DNA from: Rhodococcoides fascians NBRC 12155 = LMG 3623
GTDB taxonomy: Bacteria; Actinomycetota; Actinomycetes; Mycobacteriales; Mycobacteriaceae
NCBI RefSeq assembly: GCF_001894785.1
Contig: NZ_BCWW01000008.1
Location: forward strand, 266,978-330,977
DNA length: 64,000 nt
Direction of reading: 5' to 3'
Shown: positions 42,933 to 63,917 of the stretch, piece by piece
Numbering within the stretch: position 1 is the stretch's first letter
Layout of the letters: the number at the start of each line of letters is the position of its first letter
Translations under genes and position numbers: made by a program
Notes under the pieces: generated by a model
The model's database searches: none
What the model was told of the DNA's origin: nothing
The model's input: the letters and a program-made list of their open reading frames with translations, nothing else

Positions 42933-42970
42933 GCGAGTCGCCGCACGACGATTCAACTCCGAAACGACCC

Positions 42971-44915
<1,945 letters not shown>

Positions 44916-44970
44916 CGCGGCCACTCTCCAGCCCCACTTCATCTCGGATACAAGAAAGAGCTGAGCACAC

Positions 44971-47457
44971 GTGCGAGTCCCACATTCCTGGTTGACCGAG
45001 GTCCTGCACGCGGGTACTCCCGACTGGTCCGTCTCGCCCGACGAGCTCGACGCGGGTTTCGTACGCGTCGGTTTCGAGGTCGAGGAGCTGGTCTCGTTGG
45101 ACAACGTGACGGGGCCCCTCGTGGTGGGTCGGGTCGAGTCGATCGAGGAACTGACCGAATTCAAGAAGCCCATTCGGTTCTGCCTCGTGAACGTGGGGGC
45201 CGACGAGCCGCAGGAGATCGTCTGCGGTGCACGCAATTTCGCCGAGGGGGACCTCATCGTCGCGGCGCTGCCCGGCAGCGTTCTGCCGGGCGGGTTCGCC
45301 ATCGCGTCGCGCAAGACGTACGGCCGCAACTCCAACGGGATGATCTGCTCGACGCTCGAGCTCGGTCTCGGCCGGGACCACTCCGGCATCCTGGTGCTAC
45401 CGGAAGGGACTGCGCAGCCCGGCGACGATGCCAAAGTCGTTCTGGGCCTCGATGATTCGGTGATCGAGCTGAACGTGACACCGGACCGCGGGTACGCCTT
45501 CTCGGTACGCGGCCTGGCTCGTGAGTTGGCGTGCAGCTTCGATCTTCCGTATGTGGATCCGGCGCGCACGATGCCCACCGAGGTCACCGGTGACGCCTGG
45601 CCCGTGACGGTCGAGCCTGAGTCCGGTACTTCTCGGTTCGCTCTGCGCAAGGTCGTCGGTATCGATCCCGCTGCCGTCACTCCCTGGTGGATGCAGCGGA
45701 GACTGCTGCTGGCCGGGGTGCGACCGATCTCGGCGGCGGTGGACGTGACCAACTACGTGCTCCACGAGCTCGGCCAGCCGTTGCATGCTTTCGACGCGAG
45801 CAAGCTCGACGGTGATCTCGTCGTGCGGCGCGCAAATGCGGGGGAGACGCTCACGACGCTCGACGGCGTCGAGCGGTCGCTCGATGCGGAAGACGTGGTC
45901 ATCGCCGACGGAACGGGAGCCATCTCGTTGGCCGGCGTCATGGGCGGGGCGTCCACCGAGGTCGACGACTCGACCAGCGATGTCGTTCTCGAAGCAGCAT
46001 CGTTCGATCCGCTCGCGGTGTTCCGAACCGGCCGTCGCCACAAGCTGTCGAGCGAGGCGAGCAAACGTTTCGAGCGGACTGTGGATTCGGCGCTCCCGGT
46101 TGCGGCGCTCGATCGGGCCGCACAGTTGCTCGTCGAGATCGCCGGTGGACGTATCGAACCGGTGCTGACCGACATCGGCGAGGCTGCCCGTTTCCCGTCG
46201 GTGACGATGGACTTCGACCTGCCCGATCGGATCGCGGGTGTGCAGTACCCCGACGGGACCGCTGCTCGACGGCTCACTCAGATCGGATGCACCGTCGAGG
46301 TGGATGTCGACGGTGGCGGCCACGGACAACTGGTCGTCGATCCTCCCTCGTGGCGACCCGACTTGGTGCAGCGCGCCGATCTGGTCGAAGAGGTGCTGCG
46401 GCTCGAAGGGCTCGAGAAGATCCCGTCGATTCTGCCGTCCGCTCCCGGTGGGCGCGGCCTCACCGCCGAGCAGAAGCGTCGGCGGGCAGTCGGCAAGGCC
46501 CTTGCGTTCGCCGGCTATGTCGAAGTTCTTCCGCCGGTGTTCCTGCCCAAGGGAATCTTCGACACGTGGGGCCTCGACGCGGACGACCCGCGCCGAGCGA
46601 CGACGTCGGTGTTGAACCCTCTCGAGGCCGACCGCCCCGAGCTTGCGACGACCGTACTTCCCGGTCTGCTCGAAATGCTGAGCAGGAACATCGCGCGCGG
46701 TCAGCGGGACGTGTCGTTGTTCGGAATCGCCCAGGTCGTTCTCCGGCACGACGCGACCGCTGCGGTGGACGCGTTGCCGGTCGATCGGCGACCGACCGAC
46801 GATCAGATCGCGATGCTCCGTGGGTCCCTCCCCGCACAGCCGGTACACGTGGGCGTGGTGCTCGCCGGTCAGCGTGAGCCGTCCGGGCCGTGGGGACCGG
46901 GCCGAGCAGCCGAGGCCGCAGACGCGTTCGCCGCTGTGCGCACGGTTGCCGCGGCGTCCGGCGTGCACGTCGATCTTCGTGCAGCACACCACCTTCCCTG
47001 GCATCCGGGCCGGTGCGCCGAGGTTCTTCTCGATGGTGAGGTCGTCGGGCACGCAGGCGAACTGCATCCGGCCGTGCTCGAGCGAGCCGGTTTGCCGCCG
47101 CGTACGTGTGCTGTGGAGCTGAGTTTGAGCGCTCTGCCCGTCGTCGAATCGCTTCCGGCCCCCGAGGTATCCCCATACCCGGCCGTGTTGCAGGACGTCG
47201 CTGTCGTGGTCGACGCGTCCGTGCCCGCTGCGTCCGTCGAGGCTGCGCTGACGATCGGCGGTGGAGAACTGCTCGAGTCCATCCGACTGTTCGACGTCTA
47301 CGAGGGTGAGCAGGTCGGCGAGGGGCGTAAGTCGTTGGCGTTCGCCCTCAGGTTCCGCGGTTCGGACGGAACGCTGACCGAGGATCAGGCGACGGCGGCT
47401 CGCGACGCAGCCGTGGCTGCGGCGTCCACAGCGGTCGGTGCCCAGCTGCGTAGCTGA
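44971..47457 (+). CDS. pheT: Phenylalanine-tRNA ligase beta subunit
   Basis: An 828-residue beta subunit with an N-terminal OB/tRNA-binding region ([40 protein letters not shown]), B3/B4 editing domain, B5, and a C-terminal ferredoxin-like anticodon-binding domain ([19 protein letters not shown]). It completes PheRS with PheS. GTG start. Confidence 0.96.
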   Translation: MRVPHSWLTEVLHAGTPDWSVSPDELDAGFVRVGFEVEELVSLDNVTGPLVVGRVESIEELTEFKKPIRFCLVNVGADEPQEIVCGARNFAEGDLIVAALPGSVLPGGFAIASRKTYGRNSNGMICSTLELGLGRDHSGILVLPEGTAQPGDDAKVVLGLDDSVIELNVTPDRGYAFSVRGLARELACSFDLPYVDPARTMPTEVTGDAWPVTVEPESGTSRFALRKVVGIDPAAVTPWWMQRRLLLAGVRPISAAVDVTNYVLHELGQPLHAFDASKLDGDLVVRRANAGETLTTLDGVERSLDAEDVVIADGTGAISLAGVMGGASTEVDDSTSDVVLEAASFDPLAVFRTGRRHKLSSEASKRFERTVDSALPVAALDRAAQLLVEIAGGRIEPVLTDIGEAARFPSVTMDFDLPDRIAGVQYPDGTAARRLTQIGCTVEVDVDGGGHGQLVVDPPSWRPDLVQRADLVEEVLRLEGLEKIPSILPSAPGGRGLTAEQKRRRAVGKALAFAGYVEVLPPVFLPKGIFDTWGLDADDPRRATTSVLNPLEADRPELATTVLPGLLEMLSRNIARGQRDVSLFGIAQVVLRHDATAAVDALPVDRRPTDDQIAMLRGSLPAQPVHVGVVLAGQREPSGPWGPGRAAEAADAFAAVRTVAAASGVHVDLRAAHHLPWHPGRCAEVLLDGEVVGHAGELHPAVLERAGLPPRTCAVELSLSALPVVESLPAPEVSPYPAVLQDVAVVVDASVPAASVEAALTIGGGELLESIRLFDVYEGEQVGEGRKSLAFALRFRGSDGTLTEDQATAARDAAVAAASTAVGAQLRS

Positions 47458-47526
47458 ACCGTCGACGGCGCGGCCGGTGTGGTGCGTAGCGTGGTGTCAT
47501 GACGGGCACGACGACGGGAGCAGCCG

Positions 47527-48081
47527 ATGAGTGAATCCGACACGCAGGCCACGGCCTCGGATCTGCAGGTGTTGAACGAGGTTCTCGCGGCGGTGGCCGG
47601 CCGACCTCGGTTGGCTCCGGTGGCAGCGGCGGCATCTGCTCTGGCGGCCGAGTTGGGGACGGCGGAACCCGAGCCCGCCGGTCCGGATCGCAGCGTCCCG
47701 CCGGGAACCGTTCCCGATGTGGATGTTCCGCAGGTGACGAAACCTCGTATCGACCAGCCGCTCGGCGATCCACCACCGGGAGCTCCGTTGGGCGGAACGG
47801 TGCCGGGCGTCATCGATGCGGAATTGGTCGACGACCTTCCCGTCGGCGGGGGTGGGGGCTATGTCGGCGGTGCGACTACGGGCGAGTTCACCGACTCCGG
47901 GGTTCCGACCTGGGATGGGGTGCGAGAGAAGGTGGAGCATCGCTCGGGTACGGCTGTCGGGGCGGAGGAGCTGGACCGGGAATCGAGAGCCGGTCAGGAC
48001 CTGGACAAACAGTGGAACGATCGGCAGGAAGCCGGCCGAAAGAAGCTCGACGAAATTCGTAGATCGATGGGTAGCAGCTAG
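47527..48081 (+). CDS. Hypothetical acidic Pro/Gly-rich protein between pheT and argC
   Basis: A 184-residue protein with no recognised family. Residues 1-50 are helical and Ala-rich (VLNEVLAAVAGRPRLAPVAA), residues 50-130 are low-complexity Pro/Gly/Asp-rich, and residues 130-184 form a charged helix (KQWNDRQEAGRKKLDEIRR). No signal peptide or membrane segment. It lies 69 bases after pheT and 52 before argC on the same strand, but the argC promoter is separate. Confidence 0.65.
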   Translation: MSESDTQATASDLQVLNEVLAAVAGRPRLAPVAAAASALAAELGTAEPEPAGPDRSVPPGTVPDVDVPQVTKPRIDQPLGDPPPGAPLGGTVPGVIDAELVDDLPVGGGGGYVGGATTGEFTDSGVPTWDGVREKVEHRSGTAVGAEELDRESRAGQDLDKQWNDRQEAGRKKLDEIRRSMGSS

Positions 48082-48107
48082 CGTTTCCGGCCCGCCGATG
48101 AATGAGC

Positions 48108-50420
<2,313 letters not shown>

Positions 50421-50424
<4 letters not shown>

Positions 50425-51331
50425 CTGCTGCTGCAACGCAATTGACGGCAGCGCAGAAGGCGTTCACGCTCGCCGAGGCACTGCCCTGGCTCCAGCGCTT
50501 CTCGGGCAAGATCGTCGTGGTGAAGTACGGCGGGAACGCCATGATCGACGACGATCTCAAACGAGCGTTCGCCGCCGACATGGTGTTTCTACGCACCGTC
50601 GGAATTCACCCCGTCGTCGTGCACGGCGGCGGCCCGCAGATTTCGGCCATGCTCACCAGGCTGGGCCTGACGGGTGAGTTCCGCGGCGGATTCCGGGTCA
50701 CCACACCGGAAGTCATGGACATCGTTCGGATGGTGCTGTTCGGGCAGGTCGGCCGTGAACTCGTCGGCTTGATCAACAGTCACGGGCCGTATGCCGTCGG
50801 AATCTCGGGGGAGGACGCGCACCTGTTCACCGCGACGCGTCGTTCGGTCCTGGTCGACGGCATCGATACCGATATCGGTCTGGTGGGCGACGTCACCTCG
50901 GTAGATCCGAAGGCGATCTTCGATCTGATTGCCGCAGGCCGCATTCCGGTGGTCTCCACCGTCGCACCCGACAGTGACGGCGTGGTGCACAACATCAACG
51001 CCGATACCGCTGCTGCCGCTCTCGCCAGTGCGATCGGGGCCGAGAAGTTGGTCGTGCTCACCGACGTCGAGGGTCTTTACACGGCGTGGCCCGATCGCAG
51101 TTCCCTGACCTCTCGAATCGACGCGTCGGAACTCGACGCCTTGCTGCCCACGCTCGATGCCGGGATGGTTCCGAAGATGGAAGCGTGCCTGCGGGCCGTT
51201 CGGGCCGGCGTGCCGTCGGCGCACGTCATCGACGGTCGCGTCGAACATTCGGTTCTGGTGGAGCTGTTCACCGGTGAGGGGATCGGCACCATGGTCACCC
51301 CCGATCAATTGTCTACGTCAGGAGTCACGTC

Positions 51332-51335
<4 letters not shown>
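50421..51335 (+). CDS. argB: Acetylglutamate kinase
   Basis: A 304-residue amino-acid kinase family enzyme with [22 protein letters not shown] and [10 protein letters not shown]. The N-terminal helix typical of arginine-sensitive hexameric enzymes is present ([14 protein letters not shown]), so feedback inhibition by arginine is likely. Overlaps argJ and argD by 4 bases each. Confidence 0.96.
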
Positions 51336-53981
<2,646 letters not shown>

Positions 53982-54033
53982 GATCCGGTCACTCCGCACT
54001 GCACCACACGAACCACGAAGGAGCGTCATCACC

Positions 54034-56678
<2,645 letters not shown>

Positions 56679-56779
56679 TCGACATCCTCGCCGTATTCCA
56701 CGAGTGTGATGTGAGAAGCTTTCGTCACGCGAAGACCGATGTCGGTCGTTCCGTCGGGGCCGAACGCAGGAGTGTATTT

Positions 56780-59700
56780 GTGGGACTGAATGCAGACGCG
56801 GTACGTGGTCCACTGCGGCGTGCTATCGCAACGGCCCAGAACGGCCTCGAGGTCATCCGGCTGGGTGGACTCGAGACCGAGGTCGATCCGTCGCCTTTCC
56901 GGGTGATGGACCGCGAGCCGATGTATCGGTTGCGGCGTTACTTCCCCGACGACGTTCCCGTGGACAGTCCTCCGGTGGTGCTGATTCCGCCGATGATGGT
57001 CTCCGCGGACGTGTACGACGTCACCACCGATCAAGGTGCGGCCGGAATTCTGCACTGCATGGGCATGGACCCGTGGGTGGTCGATTTCGGTTCGCCCGAT
57101 ACCGAAGAGGGCGGATGGAGCCGTACTCTGGCCGATCACGTCGTCGCCATCAGCGAGGTCGTGGACAAGGTGCACGAGCACACCGGCCGCGACGTTCACC
57201 TCGGAGGGTATTCGCAGGGCGGCATGTTCTGCTACCAGGCTGCCGCCTATCGAGGTGGACGAAACCTGGCCAGCCTCATCACGTTCGGGGCTCCGGTGGA
57301 CACCTTGGCAGGCTTGCCGCTGGGTATCCCGGCCGGTGTCGCCACTCGGGGCGCGGAGTTTCTCGCCGACCACGTATTCACGCGCTTGGCCGTGTCGGGG
57401 TGGATGGCGCGGACAGGATTTCAGCTGCTCGACCCGGCGAAGACCGTGCGGTCTCGTTTGGATTTCCTGCGACAGTTGCACGACCGGGAAGCACTGTTGC
57501 CTCGGGAGCCGCAGCGCCGCTTCCTGGCGATGGACGGCTGGGTGGCGTGGTCCGGGCCCGCCGTGGCCGAGTTGCTCAAGCAGTTCGTCGTGCACAACCG
57601 CATGATGACCGGCGGTTTCGTCATCAAGGACAGGTTGTTGACGCTTGCCGAGTTGACGGTGCCGGTCTTGGCGTTCGTCGGCGAGGTGGACGACATCGGA
57701 CAGCCGTTGGCGGTGCGCGGAATCCGGCGTGCCGCACCGCGTGCTCAGGTATTCGAAACGACCTTGCGTGCAGGCCATTTCGGTCTCGTGGTGGGTAGCA
57801 CGGCAGCTGCGCAGACGTGGCCGACCACCGGAAACTGGATTCGGTGGCGCGAGAACCTCGGACCGAAGCCCGAGGCCGTGCGCGTGATGGAACACGAGGA
57901 GCACTCGGACAGCGACAGCGGAGTGTCGATCACCAACAGGCTGATTCATACCGCTGCCTCCATCGCCGAAGTGGGAGTCGGTGTAGGACGCGGATTGGCG
58001 TCGGCCGCGACCGGTGCCGTGCGCGGCACTCGTGAGATCTCGACCGAGGCCGTGCGCACCCTTCCGCGGCTGGCACGGCTGGGGCAGATGCAGCCGCACA
58101 GTCGGGTCTCGTTGGGCCGCTTGATCGCTGAGCAGGGAAGAAAGTCCCCGCTCGGCGAGTGCTTCCTCTTCGACGACCGAGTGCACACCTACGACGCCGT
58201 CAACGTGCGTATCGACAACGTGGTTCGAGGTCTGATCAGTGTCGGTGTACGGCCGGCATCGCGCATCGGTGTGCTGATGGAGACCAGGCCGAGTGCCCTC
58301 GCCGCCATCGCAGCTCTCTCGCGCATCGGCGCTGTTCCGGTGTTGCTGCAGCCGGGTAGCGACCTCACTGCCGCGTTACGCACCGTGGACGTCGACACCG
58401 TGATCGCCGATCCGGAAAATGCCGCGGCGGCGGTTCCGGTCGCGCCCAACGTACTGGTGCTCGGCGGCGGCGAGACGCGGCGGCTCGATGTTCCGGACGG
58501 CTACGAAGTGATCGACCTCGAAGCCATCGACCCCGACGCCGTCCGGCTACCGGCCTGGTTCGAGCCGGATCCCGGTCGCGCTCGCGAACTGGCGATGATT
58601 CTGTTCACCACCACCGACCGTGGCCTCGAACCGCGATACATCACCAACCATCGCTGGGCACTGTCCGCATTCGGTACCGCGACGACGGCCGCTCTCGGTC
58701 CCGGCGATACTGTGTATTGCCTTGCACCGCTCCATCATTCGGCGGGCATACTTGTGACCATCGGCGGCGCGCTTGCCGGCGGATCGAGGATCGCGCTCTC
58801 CCGTGGTCTCGATCCCGAGCGCTTCAGGGAAGAGGTGTACCGCTACGGCGTCACTGTCGTCAGCTACACCTGGACGATGATGCAGCAGATCGTCGACGAC
58901 GGGCGCTTCCCGGTCGACACCGGTCACCCGGTTCGGCTGTTCATCGGCTCCGGGATGCCGGTGGGATTGTGGCGTCGCACCCTGGCGAAGTTCACCCCGG
59001 CGCGAGTGCTCGAGTTCTATGCCTCCACCGAGAACGACGTCATTCTGGCCAATGTCGCCGGGACGAAGATCGGCTCGAAGGGACGCCCTCTGCCCGGCAG
59101 TGCGCGAGTGGCTCTGGCGGCGTACGACCCGATCACCGGCCGACTCGAAGAGGACGACGACGGATTCGTGCGGCAGTGCCGCGACGACGAGATCGGGCTA
59201 CTCCTGGGCCGCCCGAGCGGTGACGGTGAGGCGACCAGCCATGTCATGCGTGGGGTCTTCGAGCCCACCGACGCGTGGATACCCACCGAGAACCTGTTCC
59301 GGCGTGATTCGGACGGCGATTACTGGCTCATCGATCGTAAGGACACCGTGGTTCGCTCGGCGCGGGGTCCGGTGTACACCCAGCCGATCGTCGACGCCGT
59401 CGGCGATCTCGACCAGGTCGGTTCGGCCGTGGTCTACGGGGTTCGTGTTGCCGTCGACGGGCCACGGTCGATCCGCATGGAAGCGTCGGCCACCGAGGTT
59501 GCCGTGTGTGCTGTCTCCCTGCAGCCGGAAGCGGTGATCACCGCTCGCGCTCTCACCGATGCCCTGGGAGTCCTGCTTCCGGACGAGCGCCCGGCGATCG
59601 TCCACGTTGTGTCCGACATTCCGGTCGGTCGCGCCTATCGACCCAACGCGTCTGCATTGAAACAGGCAGGAATTCCTACTCCGAGCGCACGATCGTGGTA

Positions 59701-59797
59701 CTACGATCCGGAGTCGAACAGCTACCGACGACTGACGAAAGCTGTTGTGGCAGAACGCTTCGTGGGACGTCAGGCCACCGTCGAGAAGTCTTCCTGA
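56780..59797 (+). CDS. Two-domain alpha/beta hydrolase - acyl-CoA synthetase-like protein
   Basis: A 1005-residue fusion. Residues about 1-350 are an alpha/beta hydrolase of the PHA synthase/lipase type (WVVDFGSPDTEEGGW; nucleophile elbow GGYSQGGMFCYQAAAYR with Ser rather than Cys; VPVLAFVGEVDDIG; AGHFGLVVGS). A linker with a glycine/alanine-rich helix (GVGVGRGLASAATGA) leads to residues about 455-1005, an AMP-binding domain. Its motifs are degraded: the phosphate loop reads FTTTDRGLEPR, and the end reads VGRAYRPN with no catalytic lysine. M. tuberculosis Rv1683, in the same position, is described as a lipase/acyl-CoA synthase linked to storage lipid. GTG start with AGGAG 7 bases upstream. 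Confidence 0.85.
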   Translation: MGLNADAVRGPLRRAIATAQNGLEVIRLGGLETEVDPSPFRVMDREPMYRLRRYFPDDVPVDSPPVVLIPPMMVSADVYDVTTDQGAAGILHCMGMDPWVVDFGSPDTEEGGWSRTLADHVVAISEVVDKVHEHTGRDVHLGGYSQGGMFCYQAAAYRGGRNLASLITFGAPVDTLAGLPLGIPAGVATRGAEFLADHVFTRLAVSGWMARTGFQLLDPAKTVRSRLDFLRQLHDREALLPREPQRRFLAMDGWVAWSGPAVAELLKQFVVHNRMMTGGFVIKDRLLTLAELTVPVLAFVGEVDDIGQPLAVRGIRRAAPRAQVFETTLRAGHFGLVVGSTAAAQTWPTTGNWIRWRENLGPKPEAVRVMEHEEHSDSDSGVSITNRLIHTAASIAEVGVGVGRGLASAATGAVRGTREISTEAVRTLPRLARLGQMQPHSRVSLGRLIAEQGRKSPLGECFLFDDRVHTYDAVNVRIDNVVRGLISVGVRPASRIGVLMETRPSALAAIAALSRIGAVPVLLQPGSDLTAALRTVDVDTVIADPENAAAAVPVAPNVLVLGGGETRRLDVPDGYEVIDLEAIDPDAVRLPAWFEPDPGRARELAMILFTTTDRGLEPRYITNHRWALSAFGTATTAALGPGDTVYCLAPLHHSAGILVTIGGALAGGSRIALSRGLDPERFREEVYRYGVTVVSYTWTMMQQIVDDGRFPVDTGHPVRLFIGSGMPVGLWRRTLAKFTPARVLEFYASTENDVILANVAGTKIGSKGRPLPGSARVALAAYDPITGRLEEDDDGFVRQCRDDEIGLLLGRPSGDGEATSHVMRGVFEPTDAWIPTENLFRRDSDGDYWLIDRKDTVVRSARGPVYTQPIVDAVGDLDQVGSAVVYGVRVAVDGPRSIRMEASATEVAVCAVSLQPEAVITARALTDALGVLLPDERPAIVHVVSDIPVGRAYRPNASALKQAGIPTPSARSWYYDPESNSYRRLTKAVVAERFVGRQATVEKSS

Positions 59798-59901
59798 CAT
59801 GAAGGAACGGCCGGCGGCCCCGACGACGGAAACAATCGGCGTTCGGTAGCGTGAACGAAGACCATCACTCCGACTCGGTCGGAGCAGACAGAAGGACACC
59901 T

Positions 59902-60108
59902 GTGGCAATCGACTCGACACTGCTCTCCATCCTCGCGTGCCCTGTGGACAAGGGCCCGCTCCTGCTCGTCGAGGACGAATTGCTCTACAACCCGCGACTG
60001 CGTCGCGCATATCCGATAGAGAACGGCATTCCGGTGTTGCTCGCCGACGATGCGCGCGATGTCGACGACGCCGAGCACGAGTCGATTCTGGCGCGCGCCA
60101 CGTCCTAG
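59902..60108 (+). CDS. Trm112 family protein
   Basis: A 68-residue zinc-ribbon-like protein with ILACPVDKGPL and RRAYPIENGIPVLL, the Trm112 (UPF0434) fold. Only one cysteine of the usual zinc set remains, as in most bacterial forms. In eukaryotes and archaea Trm112 activates methyltransferases; the bacterial partner is unknown. GTG start with AAGGA upstream. Convergent with the ABC permease gene, 10 bases apart. Confidence 0.88.
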   Translation: MAIDSTLLSILACPVDKGPLLLVEDELLYNPRLRRAYPIENGIPVLLADDARDVDDAEHESILARATS

Positions 60109-60118
60109 ACCACCTCGT

Positions 60119-60874
60119 TCATGGTGTCCGCCGACGCAATGTCGCTGCCGCACCGGTCAGCGCTGCCACGGTGAACATCACGACCACGGCGATGTCGGCC
60201 CCCATGCGCCTCGTTGCATCGGCGTGGACGGATATCTCCTGCAGGGCGTCCACCAGGTAGCTCAGCGGCAGAAGGTTGCTGGCTGCACCGAGCCAACTCG
60301 GCATCTGATCGCGGGCCACCAGGAGCCCGCAGAGGAAGAGCTGCGGGATCACGACGACCGGCATGAACTGGACCGCTTGAAATTCGGTACGTGCAAAAGT
60401 GCTGCACAACAGCCCGATCGCCACTCCGAGCATCGCCCCGAGTACCGCGATCACCAGAACCCACCCGATCGACCCGTCGATGTCGAGCCCGAGCAGTCCG
60501 AATGCGAGTGCACACGCGAGCAGCGCCTGCCCTACAGCGGCGAGCGAGAACGCCGAGCCGTAACTCGCAAGCAGGTCCATCTTGGACATCGGTGTGGTCA
60601 GCAGGCGTTCGAGTGTTCCCGTGCTGCGTTCACGCTGCATCGAGATCGACGTGAGCAGAAACATGACGACGAACGGCAGAATGCCGAGCATCGTGATCGC
60701 AATTCGATCGAACGACGATTGTTGGTTCAGGGGAGCTGGGACGTCTCGGTACAGGAAATACAGCAGCACCATCAGTAGAGACGGCACGAGCAGGACCATG
60801 GCCACCGATCGGTGATCGGCTCTGAGCTGGCGCAGGATTCGACCGGTACCCGCGACGTAGATTCGTGCGTTCAC
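60119..60874 (-). CDS. ABC-2-type transporter permease
   Basis: A 251-residue ABC-2 permease with six hydrophobic segments, the family loop [21 protein letters not shown] and the end motif [12 protein letters not shown]. The GTG at 60874 overlaps the stop of the ATPase gene by 4 bases. Drug or lipid export is typical of the family; the substrate is unknown. Confidence 0.9.
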   Translation of the reverse strand: MNARIYVAGTGRILRQLRADHRSVAMVLLVPSLLMVLLYFLYRDVPAPLNQQSSFDRIAITMLGILPFVVMFLLTSISMQRERSTGTLERLLTTPMSKMDLLASYGSAFSLAAVGQALLACALAFGLLGLDIDGSIGWVLVIAVLGAMLGVAIGLLCSTFARTEFQAVQFMPVVVIPQLFLCGLLVARDQMPSWLGAASNLLPLSYLVDALQEISVHADATRRMGADIAVVVMFTVAALTGAAATLRRRTP

Positions 60875-61638
60875 GATGTCTGTTCCGTGGATCTGATGAG
60901 CGAGAGGAATGCGCGGTCGAGGTTCGTTTCCTTCGTCCGCGCCAGTAGCGCTTCGGGGCTCGATCGGTCCAGGACAGCACCGTCGCGCATCAGTACGAGC
61001 TGGCTGCAGTGTTCTGCCTCCTCCATCACGTGGCTCGAGACCAGCACTGTCGTACCTGCCGCAGCGATTGCGGCGAATCGTGACCACAGTTCCGAGCGAA
61101 GGACGGGATCCAACCCGACCGTCGGCTCGTCGAGGACGATGAGTTCGGGCTCGGCGACCAGCGCGCTGGCCAGGGAGACTCGGCTCAGTTGGCCACCGGA
61201 GAGCTCACCCGCCCTCGACGCCGCATGGTCGGTGAGTCCGACAGCCGCGATGGCGGACGCCACCTCGGAGTGGCGGCGACCGTACAGCGACCCGAAGTAC
61301 TGCACGTTCTCGCGAACGGTGAGGTCTCGGTACACGCTCGGTGCCTGCGTCACGTACCCGACAGTGCGGCGCAGGGAGGCGGAGCCGGCTGGGCATCCGA
61401 GCACTGTCACGGTTCCGCCGGCAACGATCTGCGTGCCGACGATGGCGCGCATCAGCGTGGTCTTTCCGCAGCCCGATGGGCCGAGGAGGCCGGTGATGGC
61501 AGCCCGCGGGATCGTCAGGGACAGATTGTGCAGCACCGTTCGGTTGCCGCGGCGAACCGTCAACCCCGTGATCTCGACGGCATGTTGCCCGGCGAACGCC
61601 ATGTCGGCCTCCAGACTCTCATCGATCGATGCAGTCAT
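60871..61638 (-). CDS. ABC transporter ATP-binding protein
   Basis: A 255-residue ABC ATPase with Walker [12 protein letters not shown], signature [15 protein letters not shown], Walker [14 protein letters not shown] and H-loop [11 protein letters not shown]. First gene of the two-gene exporter operon. The ATG is 37 bases from the divergent mpg start, so promoters must be compact. Confidence 0.92.
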   Translation of the reverse strand: MTASIDESLEADMAFAGQHAVEITGLTVRRGNRTVLHNLSLTIPRAAITGLLGPSGCGKTTLMRAIVGTQIVAGGTVTVLGCPAGSASLRRTVGYVTQAPSVYRDLTVRENVQYFGSLYGRRHSEVASAIAAVGLTDHAASRAGELSGGQLSRVSLASALVAEPELIVLDEPTVGLDPVLRSELWSRFAAIAAAGTTVLVSSHVMEEAEHCSQLVLMRDGAVLDRSSPEALLARTKETNLDRAFLSLIRSTEQTS

Positions 61639-61675
61639 AGCCCCATCGATGCCTCGAGGTCAAGGGTTCAGCATC

Positions 61676-62329
61676 ATGGGACGGGTGAACGCTGCTGACT
61701 TGGAAATGGGAGAGCCGGACGACGCAGCCCGACGTATCCTCGGGGCCACCGTCCATGCAGGCGCGGTGTCGGTACGCATTGTGGAGGTCGAGGCATACGG
61801 CGGTCCGGTCGACGGTCCGTGGCCCGATCCCGCTGCGCATTCTTTCCGTGGTCCGACACCCCGAAATGCCGTGATGTTCGGTCCGGCGGGTCGGCTGTAC
61901 GTCTACCTGAGTTACGGCATGCACCTGTGCATGAACGTCAGTTGCGGGCCGGACGGGACGGCCGCTGCCGTCCTGCTTCGAGCCGGTCAGGTAGTTGCAG
62001 GTCACGACCTCGTCGACGGCAGGCGCGGTGGCGGAAAGTCGCGAACAGCGCGGGTCGAGGCCGGGTGGGCTCGAGGGCCCGGCAATCTCGGACGAGCACT
62101 CGGAGTGGGACTTGCCGACAACGGGACCGATCTGTTCGACGCGTCGTCACCGATCACCCTCGAGCTGCTCGAACATCCGCTGGGCGACGAGGCGTTGAAA
62201 GTCGGTCCACGCGTGGGTGTGAGCGTGGCAGCAGACAGACCGTGGCGTTTCTGGCTACCGGCCTCGCCTGCAGTGTCGAACTACCGGCGCAGTCCCCGGG
62301 CTCCCCAGCCCGGCTTGCGTGAGGGCTGA
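61676..62329 (+). CDS. 3-methyladenine DNA glycosylase (Mpg/AAG family)
   Basis: A 217-residue AAG-family glycosylase that removes alkylated and deaminated purines. [11 protein letters not shown] carries the catalytic Glu, followed by [31 protein letters not shown] (shown here as its two halves [16 protein letters not shown] and [11 protein letters not shown]) and [11 protein letters not shown]. Same gene order as in mycobacteria, directly before tyrS. Confidence 0.92.
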   Translation: MGRVNAADLEMGEPDDAARRILGATVHAGAVSVRIVEVEAYGGPVDGPWPDPAAHSFRGPTPRNAVMFGPAGRLYVYLSYGMHLCMNVSCGPDGTAAAVLLRAGQVVAGHDLVDGRRGGGKSRTARVEAGWARGPGNLGRALGVGLADNGTDLFDASSPITLELLEHPLGDEALKVGPRVGVSVAADRPWRFWLPASPAVSNYRRSPRAPQPGLREG

Positions 62330-62367
62330 ACGAGGCGGCGGCAAGTGCATGCGGGAAGATCGACGTC

Positions 62368-63642
62368 GTGAGCGAGAACATCATCGACGAATTGACCTGG
62401 CGCGGACTGATCGCGCAGTCCACCGACGTGGAAGCACTGAAGAAGGCCACCTCGGACGGGCCGATCACGTTGTACTCCGGTTTCGACCCGACCGGACCCT
62501 CGCTCCACGCCGGCCACCTCGTTCCACTGCTCGCCTTGAAGCGGTTCCAGCGGGCCGGTCATCGGCCGATCATTCTGGCGGGCGGCGCGACCGGACTGAT
62601 CGGTGATCCTCGCGATGTGGGGGAGCGGACCATGAACTCCCGTGAGGTGGTCACCGAATGGGCGTCGCGTATCCGGGGGCAGCTCGAACGGTTCGTAGAC
62701 CTGGACGACGGCCCTACCGGTGGCGTGGTGGTCAACAACCTGTCCTGGACAGGGGAGCTGTCCACCATCGACTTCCTCCGAGACGTCGGCAAACACTTCT
62801 CGATCAACGTCATGCTCGCGCGGGAGACGGTCAAGACTCGGCTCGAGGGCGACGGCATGTCGTACACCGAGTTCAGCTACATGCTGTTGCAGGCCAACGA
62901 CTACGTCCAGCTGCGCCGGGAGTACGGCTGCAGTCTGCAGATCGGTGGCTCGGATCAGTGGGGCAACATCATCGCCGGCGTGGAACTGAACCGTCGGCAG
63001 GACGCCGAACAGGTTCACGCGCTGACCGTTCCCCTGGTCACGTCGTCGGACGGCAAGAAGTTCGGTAAGTCCACCGGTGGTGGCAGTCTCTGGTTGGACC
63101 CCGAGATGACCAGCCCGTACGCCTGGTACCAGTACTTCGTGAACACCGGTGACGCCGATGTGGTCAAGTACCTGCGCTGGTTCACCTTCCTGTCCCAGGA
63201 CGAACTGGCCGAATTGGAGACAGCAACCGAGGAGCGACCGCACGCGCGAGAAGCTCAGAAGCGACTGGCAGCAGAGATGACGACTCTGGTTCACGGCGAA
63301 GAGGCGACTCGCTCGGTCGAACTCGCCAGCCAAGCACTGTTCGGGCGGGCCGAGCTCACCGACCTCGACGAGAGCACTCTGGCAGCGGCGTTGCACGAGG
63401 CATCTGTGGCCGACATCGAGGTGGGTGCTCCGAACACGATCGTCGACCTCCTTGTCGCGACAGGGTTGAGCGAGAGCAAGGGTGCTGCGCGACGGGCGGT
63501 CAAAGAGGGCGGGGCAGCGGTGAACAACGTCAAGATCGCCGACGAGAACTGGACACCGTCGAGCGACGACCTCTTGCACGGACAATGGTTGGTGGTCCGG
63601 CGCGGGAAGCGGAACTTTGCGGGAGCACGCGTGGCTCGCTGA
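62368..63642 (+). CDS. tyrS: Tyrosine-tRNA ligase
   Basis: A 424-residue class I synthetase. [20 protein letters not shown] contains the HIGH-like motif, [13 protein letters not shown] and GGSDQWGNI line the tyrosine site, KFGKSTGG is the KMSKS-type loop, and an S4 RNA-binding domain ends the protein ([20 protein letters not shown]). GTG start. No T-box leader is seen in the 38 bases before it. The region after the stop holds rRNA promoters rather than genes. Confidence 0.96.
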   Translation: MSENIIDELTWRGLIAQSTDVEALKKATSDGPITLYSGFDPTGPSLHAGHLVPLLALKRFQRAGHRPIILAGGATGLIGDPRDVGERTMNSREVVTEWASRIRGQLERFVDLDDGPTGGVVVNNLSWTGELSTIDFLRDVGKHFSINVMLARETVKTRLEGDGMSYTEFSYMLLQANDYVQLRREYGCSLQIGGSDQWGNIIAGVELNRRQDAEQVHALTVPLVTSSDGKKFGKSTGGGSLWLDPEMTSPYAWYQYFVNTGDADVVKYLRWFTFLSQDELAELETATEERPHAREAQKRLAAEMTTLVHGEEATRSVELASQALFGRAELTDLDESTLAAALHEASVADIEVGAPNTIVDLLVATGLSESKGAARRAVKEGGAAVNNVKIADENWTPSSDDLLHGQWLVVRRGKRNFAGARVAR

Positions 63643-63765
63643 ATCCAGGATCGGCCAGTGGCCGGAGTCACATTGATGTAATTTGGTTTGGACATCCGCT
63701 CGAGGGGCAATCCATCGAGCGCGACCAGGCTGTTCACACCGATTGTGTCCGAACGACCTGGGGAT

Positions 63766-63794
63766 TTGACGCGTTGTTATCCGGGGCGTAACTT
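63766..63794 (+). promoter_or_regulatory. Probable rRNA operon promoter, upstream copy
   Basis: TTGACG (63766-63771), 17-base spacer, TAACTT (63789-63794). The match to the housekeeping sigma consensus is unusually good for this genome. The stretch 63643-64000 contains no gene I can support. Confidence 0.65.
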
Positions 63795-63917
63795 TGTCCA
63801 AGTCAGAGCGACACGGACGCCAGCCCAGACCGCAAGGCCTGAGCGAAGCGGACGCGCTCTACACAATCTGGTTCGGAGATACTTCGGTTGTGTCTTAACC
63901 GCGGATCGAAGGCCAGT

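Noticed and set aside
45397..47067. 556-codon minus-strand frame inside pheT
   Set aside because: Antisense to conserved PheT; Arg/His-rich low-quality protein with no motif.
62330..62367. T-box riboswitch upstream of tyrS (or pheS)
   Set aside because: The upstream gaps are only 38 and 70 bases and contain no T-box-like conserved sequence or terminator pair.
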